DNA from: Gemmataceae bacterium
GTDB lineage: Bacteria > Planctomycetota > Planctomycetia > Gemmatales > Gemmataceae
DNA length: 5,415 nt
Reading direction: 5' to 3'
NCBI GenBank assembly: GCA_947490035.1
Contig: CANLGS010000345.1
Location: 1-5,415, forward strand
The position numbers were made by a program, and so were the translations under genes. Of the stretch, positions 1-5,287 are shown piece by piece. Every line of letters begins with the position of its first letter. Positions within the stretch are counted from its first letter, which is position 1. Below the pieces are notes generated by a model, which did no database searches, was not told where the DNA came from, and saw nothing but the letters and a program-made list of their open reading frames with translations.

Positions 1-716
1 GTCTTCACCATGTCCGTGCCGTAAGGACTGGCGAGCGTACTCAGACCGCAACCGAGTGCGACGAGCGCGAGAACGCCAACATCGCGCCACGACTTGAGTG
101 GGGAAGGGCGGCCGAGTTGCCAGAACACCACCCACCCGGCGAACGCGATGCACACCGTGCCGATGCCGCCCAGCACGCCGCCGTGGACGTTCGTCCAGAC
201 CACGCACAACGGGATCAGCCAGTACAGGCGCTTCAGCTTCGAGCGCGCGGCGTCGGTGTCGGCGAGGATCGCGGCGACGACGGCCATGCCCGCGAGCGTG
301 AACAGGTGCGGCCGGACGTGGAAGTGCGAGCCGGCCGCGGCCAGTGACAACGCGATGACACTGGCCGCTAACACCGGGTGCAAGCCGGTGCGCAGCAGGC
401 GCACCGCCAGCCACGCGAACACGGCGGCGATGATCGTGACCGCGCCGAGCAACTGCGCGTCGAAGCCGCCGGCGCGGTGCGCGAGCGCCATTCCTACTTC
501 GCCGAGCCACTGGTAGGGAACCCACCACTCGCCCGCGAACGTGAACGTGTACGGGTCGGCGCGGATGAACCCGTCCTTGAGGACGAGTTCGCCGGTGGTG
601 GTGTGCCAGAACGTGCCGGGGTCGTTGAAGAACGCCGAGCGCCCGGCGCCGAGCAGGACGAGCCAGACGAGCAGGAACGCGACCGCACCGGGGCCGAGCC
701 AGCGCGGGAGCCTCAT
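1..716 (-). CDS. Polytopic membrane protein, GT-C-like, uncharacterised (3' end missing)
   Basis: Translating the minus strand from the ATG at 716 gives an open frame of 238 codons that runs off the left edge, so the C-terminus is missing. It begins MRLPRWLGPG, followed by a hydrophobic helix (about residues 10-27). A conserved luminal-loop-like segment follows: NDPGTFWH (31-38), ADPYTF (53-58) and WWVPYQWLGE (64-73). Further on come RPHLFT (135-140), VWTNVHGG (about 170-180) and several more helices. This D..xxWH...G...DPyt...W...QWLgE...RPH...WxNxHGG pattern is known to me from uncharacterised bacterial multi-pass proteins resembling GT-C glycosyltransferases, which use polyprenyl-phosphate sugars at the outer face of the membrane. 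The start codon overlaps the stop of the GT87 gene upstream (ATGA, 713-716), which implies one mRNA and translational coupling. The donor and acceptor cannot be told from sequence. The reading frame is secure; the enzymatic role is inference. Confidence 0.85.
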   Translation of the reverse strand, partial: MRLPRWLGPGAVAFLLVWLVLLGAGRSAFFNDPGTFWHTTTGELVLKDGFIRADPYTFTFAGEWWVPYQWLGEVGMALAHRAGGFDAQLLGAVTIIAAVFAWLAVRLLRTGLHPVLAASVIALSLAAAGSHFHVRPHLFTLAGMAVVAAILADTDAARSKLKRLYWLIPLCVVWTNVHGGVLGGIGTVCIAFAGWVVFWQLGRPSPLKSWRDVGVLALVALGCGLSTLASPYGTDMVK

Positions 717-2089
717 GCCGGCACCGCGACGACTTGAGGCGAGCGGGGGGCGTAAGCCCTCTGATGCTTCCGCGCGTGAAGGGTGTACACGAGCAGCACG
801 GCGGGCGACACCCACAGGAACCAGAACGAGCCGGTCTGGGAGAGGTTCATCACGAGACAACCGAGGTTGACGGCGAGCAGTGCGAACAAGGAACCCCTGC
901 CTAAAGGGAAGGGGGAGTTGTCTTGGTCTTGTCCCTCTCCCCTTGCGGGAGAGGGTGGCGAGTCTTCGAGCCGGGTGAGGGGCGAGACGTTAGCCCCTCC
1001 GAGTCGCCACCCCTCACCCGTCGGCGAAGCGCCGACACCCTCTCCCGCAAGGGGAGAGGGACAAGACAATTCCCCCTCCCTTCTTAGGGGAGGGGGTTGG
1101 GGGGAGAGGTTCTTCACCACCAGCGCGAAGACGACAGGCAGCAACAGTACCATGTCGAACGGCCACGCACCATACGGCGCGGTCACGAACGACACCGTCA
1201 GCAACAGCGGGAGCTGTTCCGTCCAGTTCCAGTTGCCGCGCCGGTGCCAACGGTGCCACGCGAACCACGCCAGCCCGAGAGCCACGGACACGAACTGCAA
1301 CCGGAAGTGTTCCATGCCGAAGGCGAGCCGCAGCACGGTGCCGAGCGTCGGCGACAGCCACTGCGCCGGCGGGCGGTTGCCCATCGCGTCCGCGTACTGG
1401 TGCCACACGTGGGGGTTGAACAGTAAGGGGAGCAGCGCGCACGCGAGGCCGGTCGCGGCGCCGCCGACGATCACGCGCCATCGCCCGCGGGCCAGCGCGT
1501 CCACCGCGATCGCGGCCCACAGCAGGTACGCGAGGTGCGGCTTGATCGCCACCAGCACGGTCGCGGCGCCGGCGAGGTACTGCCACCCGCGCCGCTCGCA
1601 TTCGAGGAACAGCACCGCGCCGAGCAGGAGGAACAGACTGATCTGACCGCTGGACAGCGCGAACACGGTCGGCATGAACGTGTACGCGATGGCCCACCCG
1701 ACCCAGCGGCGCTCGCGCCTTCCGCCGAGCAGCAGCCACAACCGGTCCGCGCAGAAGCCGGTGACGGCGAGGTGAACGAGCAGCCACAGGAGTTGCGCTT
1801 CGCGCGCGGGGAGCAGGCCGAGCGGCAGCACCGCGGGGAGCGCCCACGGCGGGTTCCACATCATGATCGCGTCTTGTGTGTCGCGCCCGGCGTGCTGTTG
1901 GAGCGGGAGTAGTAGAGCTTCGTCGAACGGGTTCTGGCCGTCGAGCGTGAGCTTCGCGGCGGCCCAGTATTCGACGAAGTCGTCCGGCGGCCACACGGTG
2001 GGGTCCGCGAGGAGCTGTCGGACCTGGCCGGCGAGCAGCACGCCGACGACCGCCAGAACCGCGATTGAGAGCAGGTTGCGCGAAGTCAT
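713..2089 (-). CDS. Glycosyltransferase family 87 (DUF2029)-type membrane protein with an in-frame repeat insertion
   Basis: A 458-residue multi-pass membrane protein. After a first helix (about residues 6-22) come DDFVEYWAAAKLTLDG and QNPFD (36-56), WNPPWALP (78-85), SSGQISLFLLLG (146-157) and IKPHLAYLLW (about 182-191). These are hallmarks of GT87, which includes the polyprenyl-phosphomannose-dependent mannosyltransferases of actinobacteria. The acidic D36/D37 pair at the start of the first loop is the expected catalytic region. The protein probably moves a sugar from a lipid-linked donor in the membrane; the substrate is unknown. Residues 328-399 are Pro/Gly/Glu/Arg-rich and come from a palindromic DNA element. 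Without them the protein would be about 386 residues, close to the usual family length. They lie between a helix ending VVFALVVKN and one starting LFALLAVNLG, so the fold may survive. I chose ATG 2089. An in-frame ATG at 2173 would start inside the terminator of the neighbouring gene and add 28 non-family residues. No clear Shine-Dalgarno precedes 2089. Confidence 0.88.
   Translation of the reverse strand: MTSRNLLSIAVLAVVGVLLAGQVRQLLADPTVWPPDDFVEYWAAAKLTLDGQNPFDEALLLPLQQHAGRDTQDAIMMWNPPWALPAVLPLGLLPAREAQLLWLLVHLAVTGFCADRLWLLLGGRRERRWVGWAIAYTFMPTVFALSSGQISLFLLLGAVLFLECERRGWQYLAGAATVLVAIKPHLAYLLWAAIAVDALARGRWRVIVGGAATGLACALLPLLFNPHVWHQYADAMGNRPPAQWLSPTLGTVLRLAFGMEHFRLQFVSVALGLAWFAWHRWHRRGNWNWTEQLPLLLTVSFVTAPYGAWPFDMVLLLPVVFALVVKNLSPQPPPLRREGELSCPSPLAGEGVGASPTGEGWRLGGANVSPLTRLEDSPPSPARGEGQDQDNSPFPLGRGSLFALLAVNLGCLVMNLSQTGSFWFLWVSPAVLLVYTLHARKHQRAYAPRSPQVVAVPA
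893..1108. repeat. Imperfect palindromic repeat element inserted in the GT87 gene
   Basis: The two halves are inverted copies. A 32-nt stretch at 926-957 is the exact reverse complement of 1036-1067. Closer to the centre (about 996), 973-982 pairs with 1010-1019 (gggtgagggg / cccctcaccc). Outside the 32-mer, the ends about 894-919 and 1069-1095 also pair imperfectly. The 32-mer contains its own small stem, CCCTCTCCC...GGGAGAGGG. The sequence is low-complexity G/C-rich, unlike the flanking coding DNA, and contains no stop codon in the GT87 frame. Its peptide (SPQPPPLRREG..., PSPLAGEG..., PSPARGEG...) is of the kind seen where dispersed palindromic repeats have entered genes. No clear target-site duplication is visible, so the ends are approximate. 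No transposase is present; it resembles a non-autonomous MITE or REP-like element. Confidence 0.85.
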
Positions 2090-2105
2090 GCCGCAGCATA
2101 GAACG

Positions 2106-2134
2106 AAAATCGCCTCGCGCAATAACGGTGTCAA
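2106..2134 (-). promoter_or_regulatory. Possible sigma-70-type promoter of the GT87 operon
   Basis: On the minus strand a perfect -35 hexamer TTGACA (2134-2129) is followed after 17 nt by GATTTT (2111-2106), a weak -10 match at 3 of 6 positions. Transcription would begin near 2099 and leave only about 10 nt before ATG 2089, which fits the absence of a Shine-Dalgarno there. The -35 and spacing are good but the -10 is poor, and planctomycete promoter consensus is not well defined. Confidence 0.3.
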
Positions 2135-2172
2135 TGTTTCGCGTTCATCGCGCAGGGGGTGGGAAACGCACA

Positions 2173-2196
2173 AAGCCCGGCCGAACGGCCGGGCTT
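2173..2196 (-). terminator. Rho-independent-type terminator after the small secreted-protein gene
   Basis: An 11-bp perfect stem (2173-2183 with 2186-2196; AAGCCCGGCCG / CGGCCGGGCTT) closes a tiny AA/TT loop, or a 10-bp stem with a tetraloop. It lies 29 nt past the stop codon of the minus-strand gene 2542-2225. On the minus strand the stem is followed by TGTGCGTTT, a moderate U tract. It would separate that gene from the GT87 operon downstream on the same strand. Confidence 0.7.
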
Positions 2197-2224
2197 CGTT
2201 GCAGCGAACTGCGCGGGAAGAAGG

Positions 2225-2542
2225 TTACTTCTTGCCGCCCTTCCAGCTGACTTCGGTGAGGACATCCTTCTCGGCCTTGATGTCCAACTTCGCGCCGCCC
2301 TTGCCGTCCTTGCCAGCGGCCCGCTTCTCGAAGGCTTCGAGCTTGGCTTCGCTCGCCTTGCCGTCCTTGTCGGTGGTGCTGAACTTGGTCTTGTCGTCGT
2401 ACTTGTAGGTCTTCTCCTTGTCGCCTTCCTTCACGGTGACTTCCTTCTTGTCCTTGTCGATCTTGACGGTGACGGCTTCGACCGCGACGACCAGACCAGC
2501 CATGAAGAACAGGGCGACCAGGGACAACAGCATCTTACGCAT
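2225..2542 (-). CDS. Small secreted Lys/Asp-rich protein, function unknown
   Basis: A 105-residue protein starting MRKMLLSLVALFFMAG: a short basic N-region, a hydrophobic core and a likely signal peptidase I site after VEA (residue 23). The mature part is highly charged and dominated by lysine, aspartate and glutamate, with alternating beta-type stretches (VTVKIDKDKKEVTVKEG, 24-40; KTYKYDDKTKF, about 44-54) followed by a helical region (ASEAKLEAFEKRAAG) and a C-terminal strand ending SWKGGKK. The 'EVTVKEGDKEKTYKYDDKTKF' layout recalls the short beta-barrel segments of DUF5666-like proteins, but I would not assign the family. There is no cysteine, so it is not a lipoprotein. I chose ATG 2542 because GGAG lies 8 nt before it and the signal peptide starts there; an in-frame ATG at 2659 adds 39 residues unlike a secreted protein. 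A terminator follows. Likely exported to the periplasm; the role is unknown. Confidence 0.85.
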   Translation of the reverse strand: MRKMLLSLVALFFMAGLVVAVEAVTVKIDKDKKEVTVKEGDKEKTYKYDDKTKFSTTDKDGKASEAKLEAFEKRAAGKDGKGGAKLDIKAEKDVLTEVSWKGGKK

Positions 2543-2550
2543 GGGAGAAA

Positions 2551-2554
2551 CTCC
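2551..2554 (-). promoter_or_regulatory. Ribosome binding site fixing the start of the small secreted protein
   Basis: GGAG on the minus strand, 8 nt upstream of ATG 2542. It supports this start over the longer frame opening at 2659. Confidence 0.65.
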
Positions 2555-2776
2555 GCGGAGGGGGGAAGCCGTTCCGGACGCGAGTCGCCGGTGTGCGGCC
2601 ACGATTGTGGGGTGTGACCCAACTTTGGCAATCGTAAGTATCCAAACACCGCCGAGCAAGACACGGCCCTCCGATTAATCATTTTCTCATCAAGTTTCCC
2701 GTGCCTGCGGTCGTTTTCATTTTCCTGCCGGTGTTGGGCGTGGTATCACAGGGGGTTCCGCCCGCGTTGTCCCGTC

Positions 2777-2780
2777 GGAG
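2777..2780 (+). promoter_or_regulatory. Ribosome binding site fixing the amidohydrolase start
   Basis: GGAG lies 7 nt before ATG 2788. It supports starting at the signal peptide rather than at the in-frame GTG at 2701, which adds 29 residues in front of it. Confidence 0.7.
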
Positions 2781-2787
2781 TCAGACC

Positions 2788-4521
2788 ATGAAACTCTCCC
2801 TCTCCGCTGCCGTCCTGCTTGCGGCGGCTTCGTTCGCGCACGCCCAACCACCGGAACCCGCCGATCTTGTCGTTCACAACGGCAAGGTGCTCACGGTGGA
2901 CGCGAAGTTCACCACCGCCGAAGCCGTCGCGGTGCGCGGCGGTAAGGTCGTCGCCGTCGGCACCAGCGCCGACATCCTCAAACTGAAGGGGCCGAAGACC
3001 ACCGTCATCGACGCCAACGGCAAGACCGTGATGCCGGGGTTGTACGACAGCCACACGCACCCGGTCGGCGCCGCGGGCAGCGAAGTCGGCGACCCGATCC
3101 CGCTGCTGCGGTCCATCCCCGAAGTGCTCGACTACATCAAGAAGCGCGCCGGCGAACTGCCCGAAGGCAAGTGGATCGTCATCCAGTACGCCTTCCCCAC
3201 GCGACTCAAAGAAGCACGCTTCCCCACGAAGGCCGAACTCGACTCGGTTTCGCCGAAGCATCCGGTGCTGTACCACGCGGGGCCGGCGGGCATCGCGAAC
3301 AGCAAGGCGCTGGAAGCCTCAGGGGTCACGAAGGACACCAAAGACCCGCCCGCGGGCCAGGTGGTGAAGGACGAGAAGACCGGCGAGCCGACCGGGATGC
3401 TGCGCAACGCCTATGGCGTTCTGAAGGGCGTTCCCGGAGGCGGCGAGGGTACAGCTGAAAAGCGCCACCTTGCAGTGCTGAAGCTCTTCGGCCTTTACAA
3501 CGAACACGGCATCACCAGCATCGCCGACCGCAACGCGGGCCGCGGCAACCTCGACCTGTACCTCGGATTCCAGAAGGAGAACACGCTCACGGTGCGCATC
3601 AACGTGGCCCGGAGCTTCGGTGCCGGCGGCGGGCGCGAAGACATCGGCAAGCGCCTGGACGACCTCGTGGGTAAGGACGGCCGCGGCGGGCCGACGGGCG
3701 CGGGCGACGAGTGGGTGCGGGTCGGCCCGATCAAGCTGTTCCTCGACGGCGGGATGCTCAACGGCTCGGCGTACATGCGCAAACCCTGGCCGCGCGGCGA
3801 CACGTACCAGATCACGCAGGACGACTATCGCGGGCTGCTGTTCATTCAGCCCGACCAACTGAAGGTCGTCGTTGAAGAGGCCGCGAAGCGCAAGTGGCAG
3901 GTGACCGCGCACACGGCCGGCGAGGGCGCGATGGACAACCTCCTCGACGCTTACGAGTTCGTGGACAAGATCGCTCCCATCAAGGACAAGCGGTTTTGCA
4001 TCACGCACGCGAACTTCCCCAGCCAACTTAACCTCGAACGCTGCAAGAAGCTCGGCGTGTGCGCGGACATTCAACCCGCATGGCTGTACAAGGACGGCGG
4101 CACGCTGCTGAAGGTGCTGGGCGACGAGCGGATGCGGTGGTTCCAGCCGTACAAGTCGTGGCTCGAATACACCACCATCGGCGGCGGCAGCGACCACATG
4201 CTGCGGTACGACCCGCTCGACAGCACGAACCCGTGGAGTCCGTGGCTGGGCATCTGGGTGACGCTCGCGCGCAAGCTCGAAAACGGCGCCGTTCACCAGC
4301 CCAAAGAGGCGCTGACGCGCGAACAGGCGGTCCGGCTGTACACGATCAACAACGCCTTCCTGCACAACGAGGAGAAGGAGAAAGGCTCGCTCGAAGCCGG
4401 CAAGTTGGGCGACCTGATCGTGCTCGACCGCGACCTGATGACGTGCCCGGTGGACGAGGTGCGCGACATCAAGGTGACGCACACCGTCGTCGGCGGCAAG
4501 GTGGTGTACCAGAAGAAGTGA
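2788..4521 (+). CDS. Secreted metal-dependent amidohydrolase, YtcJ-like / amidohydrolase family 3
   Basis: A 577-residue protein with a signal peptide (MKLSLSAAVLLAAASFAHA, likely cleaved before Q20). It then shows the complete plan of amidohydrolase-3 enzymes: an N-terminal beta-sandwich half (ADLVVHNGKVLTVD..., VAVRGGKVVAVG), the metal motif DSHTHP (H89, H91), IKLFLDGGMLNGSAYM (K316, D320), VTAHTAGEGAMD (H375), CITHANF (H407), GGGSDHM (D469), and a C-terminal sandwich with LTREQAVRLYTINNAF and GKLGDLIVLDRD. HxH, the two later histidines and the aspartate are the expected metal ligands. K316 may be the bridging lysine. Relatives hydrolyse amide or formamide bonds, but the substrate range is broad, so the substrate here is unknown. 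The canonical 'HaiGD' is HTAGE here (E379). Length is close to that of family members, and no frame break is seen. Export to the periplasm is predicted. It is divergent from the small secreted protein; the next plus-strand gene is 156 nt away, so it is probably monocistronic. Confidence 0.93.
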   Translation: MKLSLSAAVLLAAASFAHAQPPEPADLVVHNGKVLTVDAKFTTAEAVAVRGGKVVAVGTSADILKLKGPKTTVIDANGKTVMPGLYDSHTHPVGAAGSEVGDPIPLLRSIPEVLDYIKKRAGELPEGKWIVIQYAFPTRLKEARFPTKAELDSVSPKHPVLYHAGPAGIANSKALEASGVTKDTKDPPAGQVVKDEKTGEPTGMLRNAYGVLKGVPGGGEGTAEKRHLAVLKLFGLYNEHGITSIADRNAGRGNLDLYLGFQKENTLTVRINVARSFGAGGGREDIGKRLDDLVGKDGRGGPTGAGDEWVRVGPIKLFLDGGMLNGSAYMRKPWPRGDTYQITQDDYRGLLFIQPDQLKVVVEEAAKRKWQVTAHTAGEGAMDNLLDAYEFVDKIAPIKDKRFCITHANFPSQLNLERCKKLGVCADIQPAWLYKDGGTLLKVLGDERMRWFQPYKSWLEYTTIGGGSDHMLRYDPLDSTNPWSPWLGIWVTLARKLENGAVHQPKEALTREQAVRLYTINNAFLHNEEKEKGSLEAGKLGDLIVLDRDLMTCPVDEVRDIKVTHTVVGGKVVYQKK

Positions 4522-4548
4522 CGCGCCTGGACGCGCCTCGAAGGACGA

Positions 4549-4564
4549 CGTTTAGCGTCGGACC
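4549..4564 (+). repeat. 16-nt direct repeat, copy 1, in a small hairpin
   Basis: CGTTTAGCGTCGGACC occurs exactly here and again at 5219-5234, 27 nt after the amidohydrolase stop in this copy. Here CGACG (4546-4550) pairs with CGTCG (4556-4560) around a TTTAG loop, so the repeat includes a short hairpin. No T tract follows, so I do not call it a terminator. A chance 16-nt match within 700 nt is very unlikely, which points to a dispersed intergenic element. Confidence 0.7.
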
Positions 4565-4582
4565 AAGGGGGGCCAAGTTTCC

Positions 4583-4693
4583 TCAAGCCAGCGCCTTCAG
4601 CAAGGCGCTGGCCGCCTTGCGAGTCGTTGCATCCTCGCTGATCGTCAGCGCGTCGAGTATGACCGGAAATCGCCACGGTGACCAGCGGGGGAG
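4583..4693 (-). pseudogene. Possible C-terminal remnant of a lost minus-strand gene
   Basis: In the minus-strand frame ending with TGA at 4585-4583, the peptide reads ...WRFPVILDALTISEDA then TTRKAASALLKALA and stop. This has the composition of a real helical C-terminus and lies mostly in the spacer between the amidohydrolase and the cpYpsA gene. It has no plausible start codon within the spacer, and upstream the frame runs antisense into the cpYpsA gene. The upstream limit is arbitrary. It could be a truncated remnant left after insertion or rearrangement, or simply a chance open frame in GC-rich DNA. I do not recognise the family. Confidence 0.3.
4587..4612. other. Perfect 11-bp hairpin in the spacer
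   Basis: GCCAGCGCCTT (4587-4597) pairs perfectly with AAGGCGCTGGC (4602-4612) around a CAGC loop. It lies 65 nt past the amidohydrolase stop. It has no T tract on either side, so intrinsic termination is uncertain. It may stabilise the amidohydrolase mRNA 3' end, or it may be incidental, since it also overlaps the possible coding remnant, where the codons read SALLKALA. Confidence 0.55.
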
Positions 4694-5187
4694 AGATGCT
4701 GGAGCGGGTCATTTCCGGCGGGCAGACGGGCGCGGACCGCGCGGGCCTCGCGGCGGCGAAAGCCGCCGGCGTCGCCACCGGCGGGTGGATGCCGAAGGGC
4801 TTCCGCGCGCTGGACGGCGCGCGCCCAGAGTTCGCCGAACTGTACGGCGTGCGCGAGCACGCGAGCGACCGCTACCCGCCGCGAACCGCGCTGAACGTGA
4901 AGGAGTCCGACGCCACGCTGCGGTTCGCGACCGACTGGGACTCGCCCGGCGAACGGCTCACGCTCGAACTGTGCGCGCGCTACGGCCGACCGCATTTCGA
5001 CGTGCCACTCGAAGGCGACGCGTCGCCCGCGGGCGTGGCCGCGTGGCTGGCCGTCAACGACGTGCGCGTGCTGAACGTGGCCGGCAACGCCGAGCGCACC
5101 GCGCCCGGCATCGAAGCGTTCGTGACGGCATTTCTGGCCGACGTGTTTCGACTGATCGAGTTGGTCGAGCGCACAGAACAGAGTTAG
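4678..5187 (+). CDS. cpYpsA (circularly permuted YpsA) SLOG-superfamily protein, formerly 'putative molybdenum carrier'
   Basis: A 169-residue protein matching the Pfam cpYpsA / former MoCo_carrier family along its whole length: RVISGGQTGADRAGL near the N-terminus, ATGGWMPKGFRALDG (about 39-53), YPPRTALNVKESDATLRF (about 66-83), SPGERLTLELCARYGRP (about 89-105) and the end VRVLNVAGNAERTAPGIEAF. The GGQTGAD glycine loop is the probable nucleotide- or ligand-binding site of this Rossmann-like fold. SLOG proteins bind nucleotides or their derivatives; the old molybdenum-carrier name rests on fold similarity only. It is cytoplasmic, with no signal peptide. The first possible start is GTG 4678, with GGAA 9 nt upstream. 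ATG 4696 gives MLERVISGGQTG, a typical family start, but its purine-rich GGGGGAGAG abuts the codon; either is possible. It stands alone between two copies of a 16-nt repeat. Confidence 0.9.
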   Translation: MTSGGEMLERVISGGQTGADRAGLAAAKAAGVATGGWMPKGFRALDGARPEFAELYGVREHASDRYPPRTALNVKESDATLRFATDWDSPGERLTLELCARYGRPHFDVPLEGDASPAGVAAWLAVNDVRVLNVAGNAERTAPGIEAFVTAFLADVFRLIELVERTEQS

Positions 5188-5190
5188 CGC

Positions 5191-5220
5191 TCGCCCTCGC
5201 CTTCACCCTCGCTCTCGCCG
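5191..5220 (+). repeat. Five degenerate hexamer repeats (TCGCCC-like)
   Basis: TCGCCC TCGCCT TCACCC TCGCTC TCGCCG follow one another without gaps directly after the cpYpsA stop. This is a short degenerate microsatellite-like tract ending at the second copy of the 16-nt repeat. Confidence 0.6.
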
Positions 5221-5234
5221 TTTAGCGTCGGACC
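5219..5234 (+). repeat. 16-nt direct repeat, copy 2
   Basis: An exact second copy of CGTTTAGCGTCGGACC, 31 nt after the cpYpsA stop, in the same orientation and similar position as the first copy. The hairpin arm is altered (CGCCG instead of CGACG), so the stem here has one mismatch. Confidence 0.7.
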
Positions 5235-5241
5235 CGAAGCG

Positions 5242-5265
5242 GCCGAGTACACCGCCGAGTACACC
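5242..5265 (+). repeat. 12-nt tandem duplication
   Basis: GCCGAGTACACC occurs twice back to back in the spacer between the cpYpsA gene and the convergent right-edge gene. Confidence 0.75.
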
Positions 5266-5287
5266 TCAGTACCACAGCTTGTTTCGA

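Larger units (their letters stand above)
2543..2787. promoter_or_regulatory. Divergent intergenic region between two secreted-protein genes
   Basis: These 245 nt must hold the promoters for the minus-strand small protein and the plus-strand amidohydrolase. The stretch 2670-2735 is clearly more A/T-rich (ATTAATCATTTTCT, then TCGTTTTCATTTTCC) than the rest of the window, as expected for promoter DNA. For the minus strand, TTGCTC (2659-2654) and TACGAT (2636-2631) lie 17 nt apart and match a sigma-70 promoter at 3 and 4 of 6 positions. On the plus strand I see no convincing pair. No operator-like inverted repeat or riboswitch stands out. Confidence 0.35.

Noticed and set aside
926..1067. CRISPR array from the repeated 32-mer
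   Set aside because: There are only two copies, they are inverted rather than direct, and the interval is itself palindromic.
783..1646. Long plus-strand open frame of 287 codons across the GT87 gene and the palindrome
   Set aside because: It is antisense to a gene with clear GT87 motifs, has no family-like sequence and is a GC-rich shadow frame.
2090..2173. N-terminal extension of the GT87 protein to ATG 2173
   Set aside because: It would begin within the hairpin terminator and contain the putative -35/-10; the extra 28 residues are not like the family.
2701..2787. GTG start at 2701 for the amidohydrolase
   Set aside because: It would place 29 residues before a clean signal peptide, and a good GGAG precedes ATG 2788.
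3319..4482. Minus-strand open frame of 387 codons
   Set aside because: It lies fully antisense to the amidohydrolase, whose catalytic motifs are intact; its peptide is Arg/Ala/Val-rich shadow sequence.
4587..4612. Intrinsic terminator of the amidohydrolase gene
   Set aside because: The stem is perfect but no T tract follows on either strand, so it is listed only as a hairpin.
4059..5225. Plus-strand open frame of 388 codons spanning the amidohydrolase 3' end and the cpYpsA gene
   Set aside because: It is out of frame with both recognised proteins and its peptide is almost entirely Arg/Ala/Gly.
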